A stretch of 31,234 nucleotides of DNA from SAR202 cluster bacterium. Lineage in GTDB: Bacteria; Chloroflexota; Dehalococcoidia; Lucifugimonadales; UBA3495. Below, piece by piece: positions 14,866 to 22,325 of the stretch (position 1 is the first letter of the stretch; each line of letters begins with the position of its first letter). The notes beneath the pieces are model-generated. The model ran no database searches. It was not told the DNA's origin and saw only the letters and a list, made by a program, of their open reading frames with translations. The position numbers were made by a program, and so were the translations under genes. The DNA is taken from the NCBI GenBank assembly GCA_009392095.1, contig VFHF01000225.1:1-31234 (forward strand). The letters run 5' to 3'.

Positions 14866-15999
14866 ATGACTTCTACGAAGAAAGACCCGGTATTAGTGGT
14901 CCTTCAATTAGCTGGAGGGAATGACGCGCTGAACACCGTGGTTCCTTACAACAACCCCAAGTATTTCGACAACCGCCCCAACGTCCTTATCGCTGAAGAT
15001 CAGGTCCTGCCGATCAACGATCAGGTTGGCTTCAACCCCAACATGGGTCCCATGAAAAAGATCTATGACGAGGGGCATATGGCGGTGATTCAGGGAGTTG
15101 GCTATCCCACTGCTAGCCGGTCACACTTCCGCTCAATGGACATCTGGCACACCTGCGAACCCACCAAGATTGGTGACGAAGGCTGGCTGGGCCGGGTTGT
15201 CCGGGACCTCGACCCCCAAGGCGAAAACGTTCTAACCGCGGTGAACTTTGGACGCGGCCTGCCCCGAGCCCTTGTGGCACCGGGAGTAGCGGCGGCGTCT
15301 GTGGGTAACCTGGAAACCTACGGAGTTCTCACGGGGATAGATGACACAGACCAGCGTCTGAAGGCTCTTGATGTCTTCACCAAGGTTTATACCCCTATGA
15401 TCGGGACCGGCCCAGTGATGGATTACCTTGCCCATACAGGATTGGACGCCCTGAAAGGGGCCGACATCCTGAGCAGTGCGCCTGAGATGTATTCCTCGAC
15501 CGTGGAATACGGATCAGACACTGTCAGCCAGTACATGCGCAACATTGTGCAGACCCATCTGGCTGGGTTCGGCACCAGGGTGCTTTACACCACAGCCCCC
15601 TTCAACAGTTTTGACACCCACGCCGGTGAGTTGGCCGCCCATACCAGGCTTTGGAGTGAGACCAGCCGTGCCGTTGGCGACTTCTATGACGACCTGAAAG
15701 AGCACAATGCAGGGGAAAATGTGATGCTCATGGTCTTCTCCGAGTTCGGCCGTCGCGTAAAGGACAATGGCTCCGGCACCGACCACGGCGCAGGCGGACA
15801 CTGCTTCATAATTGGAGACCAGGTCAAGGGCGGACTCTATGGTGAGTATCCTTCCTTGGACACCGAAAAGCTAGACGACGGGGATCTACAGCACAACAAC
15901 GACTTCCGGGGTGTTTATTCCACCATCCTAGAGAAGTGGATGGGCCTGGACGCCAAACCCATTGTTGGCGGCGAATTCGAACAGCTGGCCTTTATCTAA
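14866..15999 (+). CDS. DUF1501 family protein
   Basis: This 377-residue protein belongs to the alkaline-phosphatase/sulfatase-like superfamily. Visible marks are VLQLAGGNDALNTVVPYNNP at the start, VIQGVGYPTASRSHFRSMDIWHT, FNSFDTHAGELAAHTRLW and FSEFGRRVKDNGSGTDHGAGG, the last carrying the metal-site-like histidines and acids. Most relatives carry a Tat signal; here the domain starts within a few residues of the Met and no twin-Arg leader exists. GGGAGA precedes the ATG. It lies 122 bases after DUF1800 and 45 before the NHL protein. The reaction is unknown. Confidence 0.92.
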   Translation: MTSTKKDPVLVVLQLAGGNDALNTVVPYNNPKYFDNRPNVLIAEDQVLPINDQVGFNPNMGPMKKIYDEGHMAVIQGVGYPTASRSHFRSMDIWHTCEPTKIGDEGWLGRVVRDLDPQGENVLTAVNFGRGLPRALVAPGVAAASVGNLETYGVLTGIDDTDQRLKALDVFTKVYTPMIGTGPVMDYLAHTGLDALKGADILSSAPEMYSSTVEYGSDTVSQYMRNIVQTHLAGFGTRVLYTTAPFNSFDTHAGELAAHTRLWSETSRAVGDFYDDLKEHNAGENVMLMVFSEFGRRVKDNGSGTDHGAGGHCFIIGDQVKGGLYGEYPSLDTEKLDDGDLQHNNDFRGVYSTILEKWMGLDAKPIVGGEFEQLAFI

Positions 16000-16044
16000 A
16001 TCTGGCCTGTCTAACTCATCAAAATCTAACTTTGTGAGGAACAA

Positions 16045-17073
16045 ATGACAACAGAGATTTCACATATAAATGTGCAATACACTAAGACAATCGGTCGCGG
16101 TGAGCAATTTGGCCCCGGCTTCACCTATCCGGTAGACGTCGCCCGTGGTAAAGAAGGCATCATGTATGTCCTCTGCCGGAGTTCGGAGTTCCGCCCAGAA
16201 GGCGTCCGTGTCGTCGTTTGCACCACCGACGAGGAATACATCTCCGTATTCGCCAGGGGTATCGATTACCAGGGCCCCCACGCACACAATATGGATGATG
16301 GGTCTCTAGTCTGGCCAACCAGCATCGCCCTTGATAGTCAAGAGAATCTCTTCATCAGCGACGAGTGGCTGAATCGAATCTCCTCGTTCTCCAAGGACGG
16401 CGACTTCCTAGGCAAATGGGAAGAGCGTACCGGTTCCGGAGACGGCGAACTGGACCGTCCCTCAGGCATGGTCTTTGATGCCGACGACAACTTGTACATA
16501 GTGGACAGCGGCAACCACCGCGTCCAAAAGTTCAACAAAGATGGCAAATACCTCGCCCAATTCGGTACGTATGGCAGCGGCGACGGTCAGTTCAACATGC
16601 CTTGGGGCATAACCATCGACGAGGCAGGAGACATCTACATCGCCGACTGGCGAAACGACCGAATCCAAAAGTTCGGGCCCGACGGCAAGTTCCTTATGAA
16701 GTTTGGGAGCTCCGGATCAGGGGAGGGCGAATTCGACCGTCCTACCGATGTAGCGGTTGACCAAGACGGCGTAATATATGTCTCCGATTGGCTCAACAAC
16801 CGGCTGCAGATCTTCGACGAGACCGGCAAGTTCATCGACCTAAAGACCGGTGAAGCTGGCCTCTCAAAGTGGGGCAAGGACAAACTGGACGCCAACCCAG
16901 AGATGTATGGCGAACGAGATCGAGCCCAAGGTTTGGAGCGCGAAAAAGACTTTTGGGGACCCACCGGCGTGACCGTTGACAACGAAGGGAACATCTTTGT
17001 TCCTGAGTCGGCTCGGAACCGCATCCAAGTCTACAAGAGCCAGTCTCCGACCTTTGCTGGGCCTCGCCTGTAG
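16045..17073 (+). CDS. NHL-repeat beta-propeller protein
   Basis: 342 residues, consisting of about six NHL repeats. The clearest are those with NRISSFSKDGDFLGKW, HRVQKFNKDGKYLAQFG, DRIQKFGPDGKFLMKFG and NRLQIFDETGKFID, each followed by the F-x-x-P-x-G/D-V/I-x-V/I-D signature. The fold is a six-bladed propeller, usual for ligand or protein binding and found in some lyases. No signal peptide is visible, unlike many NHL proteins. It is the third gene of the DUF1800-DUF1501-NHL run, with a TGAGGA site before the ATG, and a terminator follows. It could be a partner or sensor for the two DUF proteins; this is inference from position. Confidence 0.9.
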   Translation: MTTEISHINVQYTKTIGRGEQFGPGFTYPVDVARGKEGIMYVLCRSSEFRPEGVRVVVCTTDEEYISVFARGIDYQGPHAHNMDDGSLVWPTSIALDSQENLFISDEWLNRISSFSKDGDFLGKWEERTGSGDGELDRPSGMVFDADDNLYIVDSGNHRVQKFNKDGKYLAQFGTYGSGDGQFNMPWGITIDEAGDIYIADWRNDRIQKFGPDGKFLMKFGSSGSGEGEFDRPTDVAVDQDGVIYVSDWLNNRLQIFDETGKFIDLKTGEAGLSKWGKDKLDANPEMYGERDRAQGLEREKDFWGPTGVTVDNEGNIFVPESARNRIQVYKSQSPTFAGPRL

Positions 17074-17116
17074 ACTGGACTCTCAGGCGGGTCTGACGTG
17101 ACCCAAAGCTCCTATC

Positions 17117-17147
17117 AAATAGGGCCTCGAGATTCGAGGCCCTATTT
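17117..17147 (+). terminator. Terminator after the NHL gene
   Basis: AAATAGGGCCTCGA pairs perfectly with TCGAGGCCCTATTT around a GAT loop (14 base pairs). The A and T runs at the ends serve either direction. Confidence 0.8.
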
Positions 17148-17178
17148 ATCTCCAAAAACCTGCTATCGGTGTTGATAC

Positions 17179-17931
17179 GTGCCCATCAAAGTTGGCCGGA
17201 CTCCCTTCTTAAGCTCTGAACCCATGTATTTCGACATGGACAAACGCGGCATCGAAGTCGAAGACGTGCCGGCTAACGAAATGATGGCGGCCATCTTAGA
17301 AGGGCGTCTGCAAGGCGGGCTTGTGCCGCTGGTAGACACTTTCGGCCTGGATTCAAGTTTACGGACAGTCTCGGGTTTTTGCGTGGCCACCGTTGCCATG
17401 GCCGTCAGCATCAAACTCCATTCCAAGGTGCCCATCGAGGAAATGACCGGAAGCCGCATCGCCATACCGGCAGACGCACCCACCGCCGTCAAGTTGCTCC
17501 AGGTCTTAATCGCACTGAAGCATGGAGTGAAGACGGACGCCTACGTCGGCGCCGACGAACCCCATGACGCCCAACTTATGATCGGGAACCTCGGTTTGCG
17601 CCACCGGCGCGGCCTACGCGACCACCCACACACCTACGACCTGGGCGAAGAATGGATCAGGTGGACCAGCTTGCCCTTCGTTTTCGCCAGATGGGTGCTG
17701 AGAAACGACCTGGAGCGGCAGGACGCCCTGGTGATCGAAGACTCGCTCTACACCAGCCTGCAGGACTGGGCCGACGGGCTCTACCGGGTTTCGGGACCCA
17801 GTAACCGGGTGCCCATCCATCCGTCAGAGATACTCACCTACACCCAAGGTCTGCGCTATTTCATCGGAGTGCCGGAAGAGAAATCCATCTCCTTGTTCCA
17901 GGGGTATTTAGAGCAACTGCAACAGGGTTAG
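17179..17931 (+). CDS. MqnA-like protein (chorismate dehydratase family)
   Basis: This 250-residue protein of the MqnA/MqnD periplasmic-binding-like fold begins IKVGRTPFLSSEPMYFDM and has ILEGRLQGGLVPLVDTFGL, SKVPIEEMTGSRIAIPAD and LPFVFARWVLRNDL. MqnA converts chorismate to 3-[(1-carboxyvinyl)oxy]benzoate, the first step of futalosine-type menaquinone synthesis. The family's usual Y-L-N-S-x-P motif is F-L-S-S-E-P here, replacing a normally conserved Asn. The T-S-x-T-S stretch after the hinge is also altered (PADAPTAVKLL). Start is GTG at 17179, just after the preceding terminator, with no clear ribosome site. aroA, which feeds chorismate, follows. True chorismate dehydratase activity is uncertain. 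Confidence 0.75.
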   Translation: MPIKVGRTPFLSSEPMYFDMDKRGIEVEDVPANEMMAAILEGRLQGGLVPLVDTFGLDSSLRTVSGFCVATVAMAVSIKLHSKVPIEEMTGSRIAIPADAPTAVKLLQVLIALKHGVKTDAYVGADEPHDAQLMIGNLGLRHRRGLRDHPHTYDLGEEWIRWTSLPFVFARWVLRNDLERQDALVIEDSLYTSLQDWADGLYRVSGPSNRVPIHPSEILTYTQGLRYFIGVPEEKSISLFQGYLEQLQQG

Positions 17932-18005
17932 GGCGCTACCAGGCTTTCGTACCCCCATCGCTCTGGGTCCTTCTCTGAAAGCCGATCAAGCGCTTGCAAG
18001 AGCAG

Positions 18006-18034
18006 TTGACGCGTTTCGGGGGCGGTCCTATAGT
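18006..18034 (+). promoter_or_regulatory. Sigma70-type promoter of aroA
   Basis: TTGACG at 18006-18011 and TATAGT at 18029-18034 are separated by 17 bases. The predicted start near 18041 lies downstream of an in-frame upstream ATG (17994) and so supports initiation of aroA at 18093. Confidence 0.7.
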
Positions 18035-18092
18035 TCTAGATATCCCCCATTTTTCAACCACTGACGGACCGGGTCTATCAAACTTTCCTGAC

Positions 18093-19370
18093 ATGGAACA
18101 ACTCCTACTAAAACCGATCAAACGCATCGATGGACAGTTGAACCTGCCCGGGTCAAAGAGCCTGTCCAACCGAATCCTGTTGCTGTCTTCTCTAGCGACA
18201 GGCACCACCGATGTGCAGAACCTATTGGACAGCGACGACACGGGGCACATGCTGAACGCGCTTCAGAAGCTGGGCGTAGACCTGACGCTGTCCGAGGACA
18301 AAACTAGCTGCCGGGTTGATGGACGGGGCGGCCCGTTCGCGCCGCAGGAAGCAGAGTTGTTTCTGGGAAATGCTGGCACGGCAATACGGCCCCTTTGCGC
18401 GGCCCTTTGCCTGGGGCAGGGGGTCTTTACCCTTACAGGCGCGCCCCGGATGTACCAACGTCCCATCAAAGACCTGGTGGACGCCTTGAGACAGTTGGGC
18501 GCCAACATCGAGTATCTCCAAGAGGATGGCTACCCGCCGGTCCGGATAAACGCGTCGGGCCTCGGCGGTGGCAGCGTATCCATAAGGGGCAATGTTTCCA
18601 GCCAGTTCCTTACCTCCCTTCTGCTGATCGCGCCCCTGGCCCAACAAGACCTAGTCATCAATGTGGAAGGTGAACTGGTCTCCAAGCCTTACATCGACCT
18701 CACGCTTGACGTGATTCGGCGGTTCGGCGTGAACGTGAGCAACTCCAACTATGAATCATTCCACGTGCCGGGAGGGAAAGGCTATCAGTCTCCCGGAATT
18801 GCTCTTGTGGAGGGGGACGCGTCGTCTGCTACCTATTTCCTAGCTGCGGCCGCCATCAAAGGGGGCACCGTGCGGGTGAACGGGGTTGGCTCCGACAGCG
18901 TCCAAGGCGACGTGCGGATTGCTGATGTGCTAGAGCAGATGGGCGCCGTGGTACGCCGAGGTTCCGACTGGATCGAGGTCAGCCGTGGCGAATTGCATGG
19001 CGTCGACCTAGACCTGAACAACATTCCAGACGCGGCGATGACCGTGGCGACTACAGCCTTGTTCGCACAGGGGAAGACAACTATCCGCAACGTGTATAAC
19101 TGGCGGGTCAAGGAGACCGACCGACTCGCAGCCATGGCCACGGAACTGCGCAAAGTAGGAGCGGAAGTCGACGAAGGGCGCGGCTCGTTGGAGATCACGC
19201 CACCTGCGCACATAAGCCCGGCTACTATCGATACCTACGACGACCATCGAATGGCGATGTGTTTCTCGCTGGCTGCCCTGGGCGATTCGGAGATTACCAT
19301 CAACGACCCTCAGTGTGTTTCCAAGACCTACCCAGACTATTTTGAGCAGTTGGCTGAATTAGCAAAGTAG
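18093..19370 (+). CDS. aroA: 3-phosphoshikimate 1-carboxyvinyltransferase (EPSP synthase)
   Basis: AroA joins shikimate-3-phosphate and phosphoenolpyruvate in the sixth step of the shikimate pathway. From ATG 18093 the protein has 425 residues. Class I marks are LPGSKSLSNRILLLSSLA, LFLGNAGTAIRPL, PRMYQRPIKDLVDALRQLGA, VSSQFLTSLLL, VEGDASSATYFLAAAAIKGG, NWRVKETDRLAAMATELRKV and DDHRMAMCFSLAALG. Near-verbatim similarity to Escherichia coli AroA runs end to end, including the PDYFEQLA terminus, which is unusual for the rest of this gene neighbourhood. An in-frame extension to 17994 is not conserved and begins before the promoter. It follows the MqnA-like gene by 161 bases, and no Shine-Dalgarno site is evident. 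Confidence 0.95.
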   Translation: MEQLLLKPIKRIDGQLNLPGSKSLSNRILLLSSLATGTTDVQNLLDSDDTGHMLNALQKLGVDLTLSEDKTSCRVDGRGGPFAPQEAELFLGNAGTAIRPLCAALCLGQGVFTLTGAPRMYQRPIKDLVDALRQLGANIEYLQEDGYPPVRINASGLGGGSVSIRGNVSSQFLTSLLLIAPLAQQDLVINVEGELVSKPYIDLTLDVIRRFGVNVSNSNYESFHVPGGKGYQSPGIALVEGDASSATYFLAAAAIKGGTVRVNGVGSDSVQGDVRIADVLEQMGAVVRRGSDWIEVSRGELHGVDLDLNNIPDAAMTVATTALFAQGKTTIRNVYNWRVKETDRLAAMATELRKVGAEVDEGRGSLEITPPAHISPATIDTYDDHRMAMCFSLAALGDSEITINDPQCVSKTYPDYFEQLAELAK

Positions 19371-19371
19371 A

Positions 19372-19392
19372 CCACGGCATGTGAGGCCGTGG
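19372..19392. terminator. Short hairpin between aroA and the convergent M20 gene
   Basis: CCACGGC pairs with GCCGTGG around a 7-base loop, in the 25-base gap between two convergent stops. It lacks a T-run, so termination is only possible. Confidence 0.4.
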
Positions 19393-19395
19393 ACT

Positions 19396-20697
19396 CTACG
19401 CCCCGCCACGCTTTTCAAAATCGGCCTGGGCCGAGGAGATCAAGCCGGGGTCTAGCAGAAGGTCGCAGGCGGTGAGCGTCATGGTCTTGGCCACGTTGAT
19501 GGCGGCGTTGATCGCGTAATCGGAGACCGCCGTCTCCGTCATCTCCCGGGAATGGGAGGCGACAGGCTGCTCGCTCACGGCGTAGCGCAGTTCGTAGGAC
19601 GGCAGGGCCTGGCTGACGTTGCCGAAGTCGGTGGAGGCAGCGCTGCCCTGGCGGCCGGGAAACGGCTCGTTCAATGGGAGCCCGGTGACCTCGGCATTGT
19701 TCAACAGCAGGCCGGCGATCACGGAGTTGGGCCGGACGTTCTCGTAGAAAGGGTAGTACTCCTCCACCTCCAGACGGCAGCCGGTCATGGCGGCAGCCCC
19801 TTCGGCAGCCTTCAGGACCCGGCCCACTATGACATCGCTCAGGTAGTCGCGGTCGCGGCAACGGAGCATGAAATTGGCGGCGGCGTATTCCGGCACAACG
19901 TTGGGCGCTCTGCCGCCGTCGGTAATCACCCCGTGGATACGTGTGTCCTCCCGGAGGTGTTGGCGCAGCGAGTCTATGCCGGAGAAGAGGTGGATCACGC
20001 CGTTCAGCGCGTTGATACCCTCATGGGGCATGGCAGCGGCGTGGGCGGCCTTGCCGTGGAAGATGTACCGGAACCCCACCATGGCCAGACTCCAGCTTTC
20101 GTCCATGGGAATCTCGGTGGGTATGACCGTCCTATTCGAAGACGGGTGAGAGGACAACACGGCGTCCACCCCCTGGAACACCCCACCGTCCAGCATCCGA
20201 ATCTTGCCACCGCCCCCTTCTTCAGCCGGGGTGCCGATGACCATCACCTTGCCGGGTAGTTTGTCCAGGTTGGCTTTCAGACCCAGTCCGGCGCCGATGG
20301 CGGCCATGGCGATCAGGTTGTGGCCGCACCCATGACCGATGTCAGGCAGGGCGTCGTACTCGGCTAGAACGGCAACGGTTGGTCCATCGCCAGCCCCACC
20401 AGGAAGGGTGGCGGTAAATGCAGTCTCAACGCCGCCCACACCCCGTTCCACCTGGAACCCGTGCTTCTCCAATGTACCGGACAGCAACCGAACGGCATGC
20501 TCCTCTTGGTAATTCAGTTCAGGATGGGCGTGAATATCCAGAGCCACCTCCACCAGTTCGGACCGTACTGCCTCAATGGCGTGGGCGGTAGTCTCCGATA
20601 GGGCTTGTTTGGATAGGGCATTTCCGCTGGTCATAAAGTCCTCGATTTCCGGTAGATGAACCGGCCTCTGTTCCCAGTAACCAAGACTGTACGACAT
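19396..20697 (-). CDS. M20-family amidohydrolase (AbgB/aminobenzoyl-glutamate hydrolase-like)
   Basis: This 433-residue zinc metallohydrolase of the M20D group would cleave an N-acyl amino acid, dipeptide or aminobenzoyl-glutamate-like amide. HAHPELNYQEEHAV near residue 60, VLAEYDALPDIGHGCGHN with the metal ligands, TPAEEGGGGKIRML with the catalytic Glu, and FHGKAAHAAAMPHEGINALN (the dimerisation or lid domain) are all present. An ATG at about 20634 (MTSGN) would remove a 21-residue non-conserved lead, but the ATG at 20697 has an AAGG-like site. It diverges from the gene at 20795 across 97 bases that contain a small AGATTC/GAATCT hairpin. Confidence 0.9.
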   Translation of the reverse strand: MSYSLGYWEQRPVHLPEIEDFMTSGNALSKQALSETTAHAIEAVRSELVEVALDIHAHPELNYQEEHAVRLLSGTLEKHGFQVERGVGGVETAFTATLPGGAGDGPTVAVLAEYDALPDIGHGCGHNLIAMAAIGAGLGLKANLDKLPGKVMVIGTPAEEGGGGKIRMLDGGVFQGVDAVLSSHPSSNRTVIPTEIPMDESWSLAMVGFRYIFHGKAAHAAAMPHEGINALNGVIHLFSGIDSLRQHLREDTRIHGVITDGGRAPNVVPEYAAANFMLRCRDRDYLSDVIVGRVLKAAEGAAAMTGCRLEVEEYYPFYENVRPNSVIAGLLLNNAEVTGLPLNEPFPGRQGSAASTDFGNVSQALPSYELRYAVSEQPVASHSREMTETAVSDYAINAAINVAKTMTLTACDLLLDPGLISSAQADFEKRGGA

Positions 20698-20794
20698 TTT
20701 CGCCTTGAGCGCATCCTGGTCTGAGCGTAAGCTACAGATTCTTGCTAGAATCTAATCTCACCCTTGGGGAACCAGACGCTTCGGGAGTATCACG

Positions 20795-21595
20795 ATGCCA
20801 GACAAATTGGGATGGCGCGCAAATTGGGGAGTCATAGCGCCCTCGACCAATACCTCGGTCCAACCCGAGTTCGACGAGATGCGGCCCAGGGGCGTGACCA
20901 ACCACATGTCACGAATATACGTGCCCGACAACCCCTTGGAGAGCGACGATGACTTCAACAAGCTGATGGATGCCATCCGATTGGAGTGGGACAACGCCAT
21001 CCACCGCGTGATGACCTGCAACCCCGATTACCTAGTGATGGGCATGTCATCCGAAACCTTCTGGGGTGGACTGAAAAAAGCCAACGAACTCAAAGCCCAC
21101 ATGACGGGCATGACCGGATTGCAGGTCGCCATGGGGTCTGACGCTTGTCAGGCAGCCATCCGTTGCTACGGCGACATCAAGAAAATTGCCGTTTTAACTC
21201 CGTACTGGCCGGTCGCCGACGAGAATGTGACGCTGTTCTTCAACGACTGTGGTTTTGAGATAGTCGCCCTGAAGGGCCTGTGCTGCCCGGGCCCCGCGGC
21301 CATCGCGCAGACCACCGAGAAGCAGATGATGAGCGGGCTGCGGGAGCTGAATGAGTCCGACGCCGAAGTCCTGGTGCAGGTGGGCACAAATCTGGGCATG
21401 GCCCGAATGGCCGCCGAGGCCGAAAAATGGTTGAACAAGCCGGTCATCGCCATCAACACGGCCACCTATTGGTACGCCATGCGGGACAACGGCATGGACG
21501 ATACCCTGGAAGGGTTCGGCTCGTTAATGAGCGACTACCGCGAGCTTCCCAAACTCTATTTCGACAAACTGAAAGAGCAGGCAGAAGCCGCTTAG
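20795..21595 (+). CDS. Asp/Glu racemase-superfamily protein (arylmalonate decarboxylase / maleate isomerase-like)
   Basis: 266 residues with the two pseudo-symmetric halves of the superfamily: NWGVIAPSTNTSVQPEFDEM at the N-terminus, YLVMGMSSETFWGGLKKA in the first active-site loop, KKIAVLTPYWPVADENVTLFF opening the second half, and EVLVQVGTNLGMARMAAEAE where the second active-site loop should be. The superfamily normally uses Cys in one or both loops; here both positions look non-Cys (Ser-Ser and Val-Gly). It may be a lyase or isomerase working without the thiol dyad. GGGAG precedes the ATG. First gene of a three-gene operon with 33- and 43-base gaps. Confidence 0.82.
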   Translation: MPDKLGWRANWGVIAPSTNTSVQPEFDEMRPRGVTNHMSRIYVPDNPLESDDDFNKLMDAIRLEWDNAIHRVMTCNPDYLVMGMSSETFWGGLKKANELKAHMTGMTGLQVAMGSDACQAAIRCYGDIKKIAVLTPYWPVADENVTLFFNDCGFEIVALKGLCCPGPAAIAQTTEKQMMSGLRELNESDAEVLVQVGTNLGMARMAAEAEKWLNKPVIAINTATYWYAMRDNGMDDTLEGFGSLMSDYRELPKLYFDKLKEQAEAA

Positions 21596-21628
21596 AATAA
21601 CGAATCACAACCCACTAAGGAGACCAAC

Positions 21629-22282
21629 ATGGCCGTCGGCCAACTCAAGAAAACCAAGAGGACCAATCTGGTCCGGAACCCAAAACGCGCCGACTACGAC
21701 CGGGATGCAGTCAACCAGATAATCGACGCCACTTCCCTCTGCCACGTCTCTTACATAATCGACGGGCGGCCATACGTTACGCCGACGTTGCAGTGGAGGG
21801 AGGGCGACACCATCTATTGGCACGGCTCGTCCGCCAGCCGGTTTCTCCGCCAGATCATGGGCAAGGATGTTTGTATCGCCATCACCCATTTCGATGGATT
21901 TGTCTTGGCCCGCTCGGCCTTCCACCACTCCATCAACTATCGCTCGGTGATGCTCTTTGGCGAGGCAACCAAGATCGAAGACGACCAAAAGAATGAATTG
22001 CTGCATAGCTTCGTTGACCAACTGATTCCCGGCCGCTGGGAAAACCTGCGTCCGATGACCGACCAAGAAGCCAAGGCCACAACCGTGTTCTCAATGCCCA
22101 TCGACGAAGGGTCGGCCAAAATACGGTCTGGCCCGCCGGTGGACGATGACGAAGATTATTCGCTGCCCATCTGGGCTGGTGTCTTGCCGGTGAGCCAGAT
22201 TTTGCACGACCCGGTATCCGACCCAAAAAACCTGGACGGTCTTGAAGTGCCGGCCCACATCCGTGACTACAAACTTGGCTAA
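21629..22282 (+). CDS. PPOX-like FMN-binding protein
   Basis: 217 residues of the split-barrel pyridoxamine-phosphate-oxidase-like fold. ATSLCHVSYIIDGRPYVTPTL and TIYWHGSSASRFLRQIMGKDVC are the typical FMN phosphate-binding strands. RSVMLFGEATKIED and QLIPGRWENLRPMTDQE follow, as in the Nim-like subgroup. The function within that group is usually a flavin reductase or oxidase of unknown substrate. Start ATG has AAGGAG 8 bases upstream. Central gene of the operon between the racemase-fold and Gal80-like proteins; it could provide redox chemistry on the same small molecule. Confidence 0.85.
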   Translation: MAVGQLKKTKRTNLVRNPKRADYDRDAVNQIIDATSLCHVSYIIDGRPYVTPTLQWREGDTIYWHGSSASRFLRQIMGKDVCIAITHFDGFVLARSAFHHSINYRSVMLFGEATKIEDDQKNELLHSFVDQLIPGRWENLRPMTDQEAKATTVFSMPIDEGSAKIRSGPPVDDDEDYSLPIWAGVLPVSQILHDPVSDPKNLDGLEVPAHIRDYKLG

Positions 22283-22325
22283 TGCTCCGGCACATCATTC
22301 CATCTGAATCGATAGGAGACGAAAA

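Noticed and set aside
17994..18092. N-terminal extension of AroA
   Set aside because: The promoter with -10 at 18029-18034 lies inside it and homologues start at the Met encoded at 18093.
19552..20259. 235-codon plus-strand open frame
   Set aside because: It lies antisense inside the M20 hydrolase, has low-complexity Gly/Val/His-rich composition and no domain; a shadow of a GC-rich gene.
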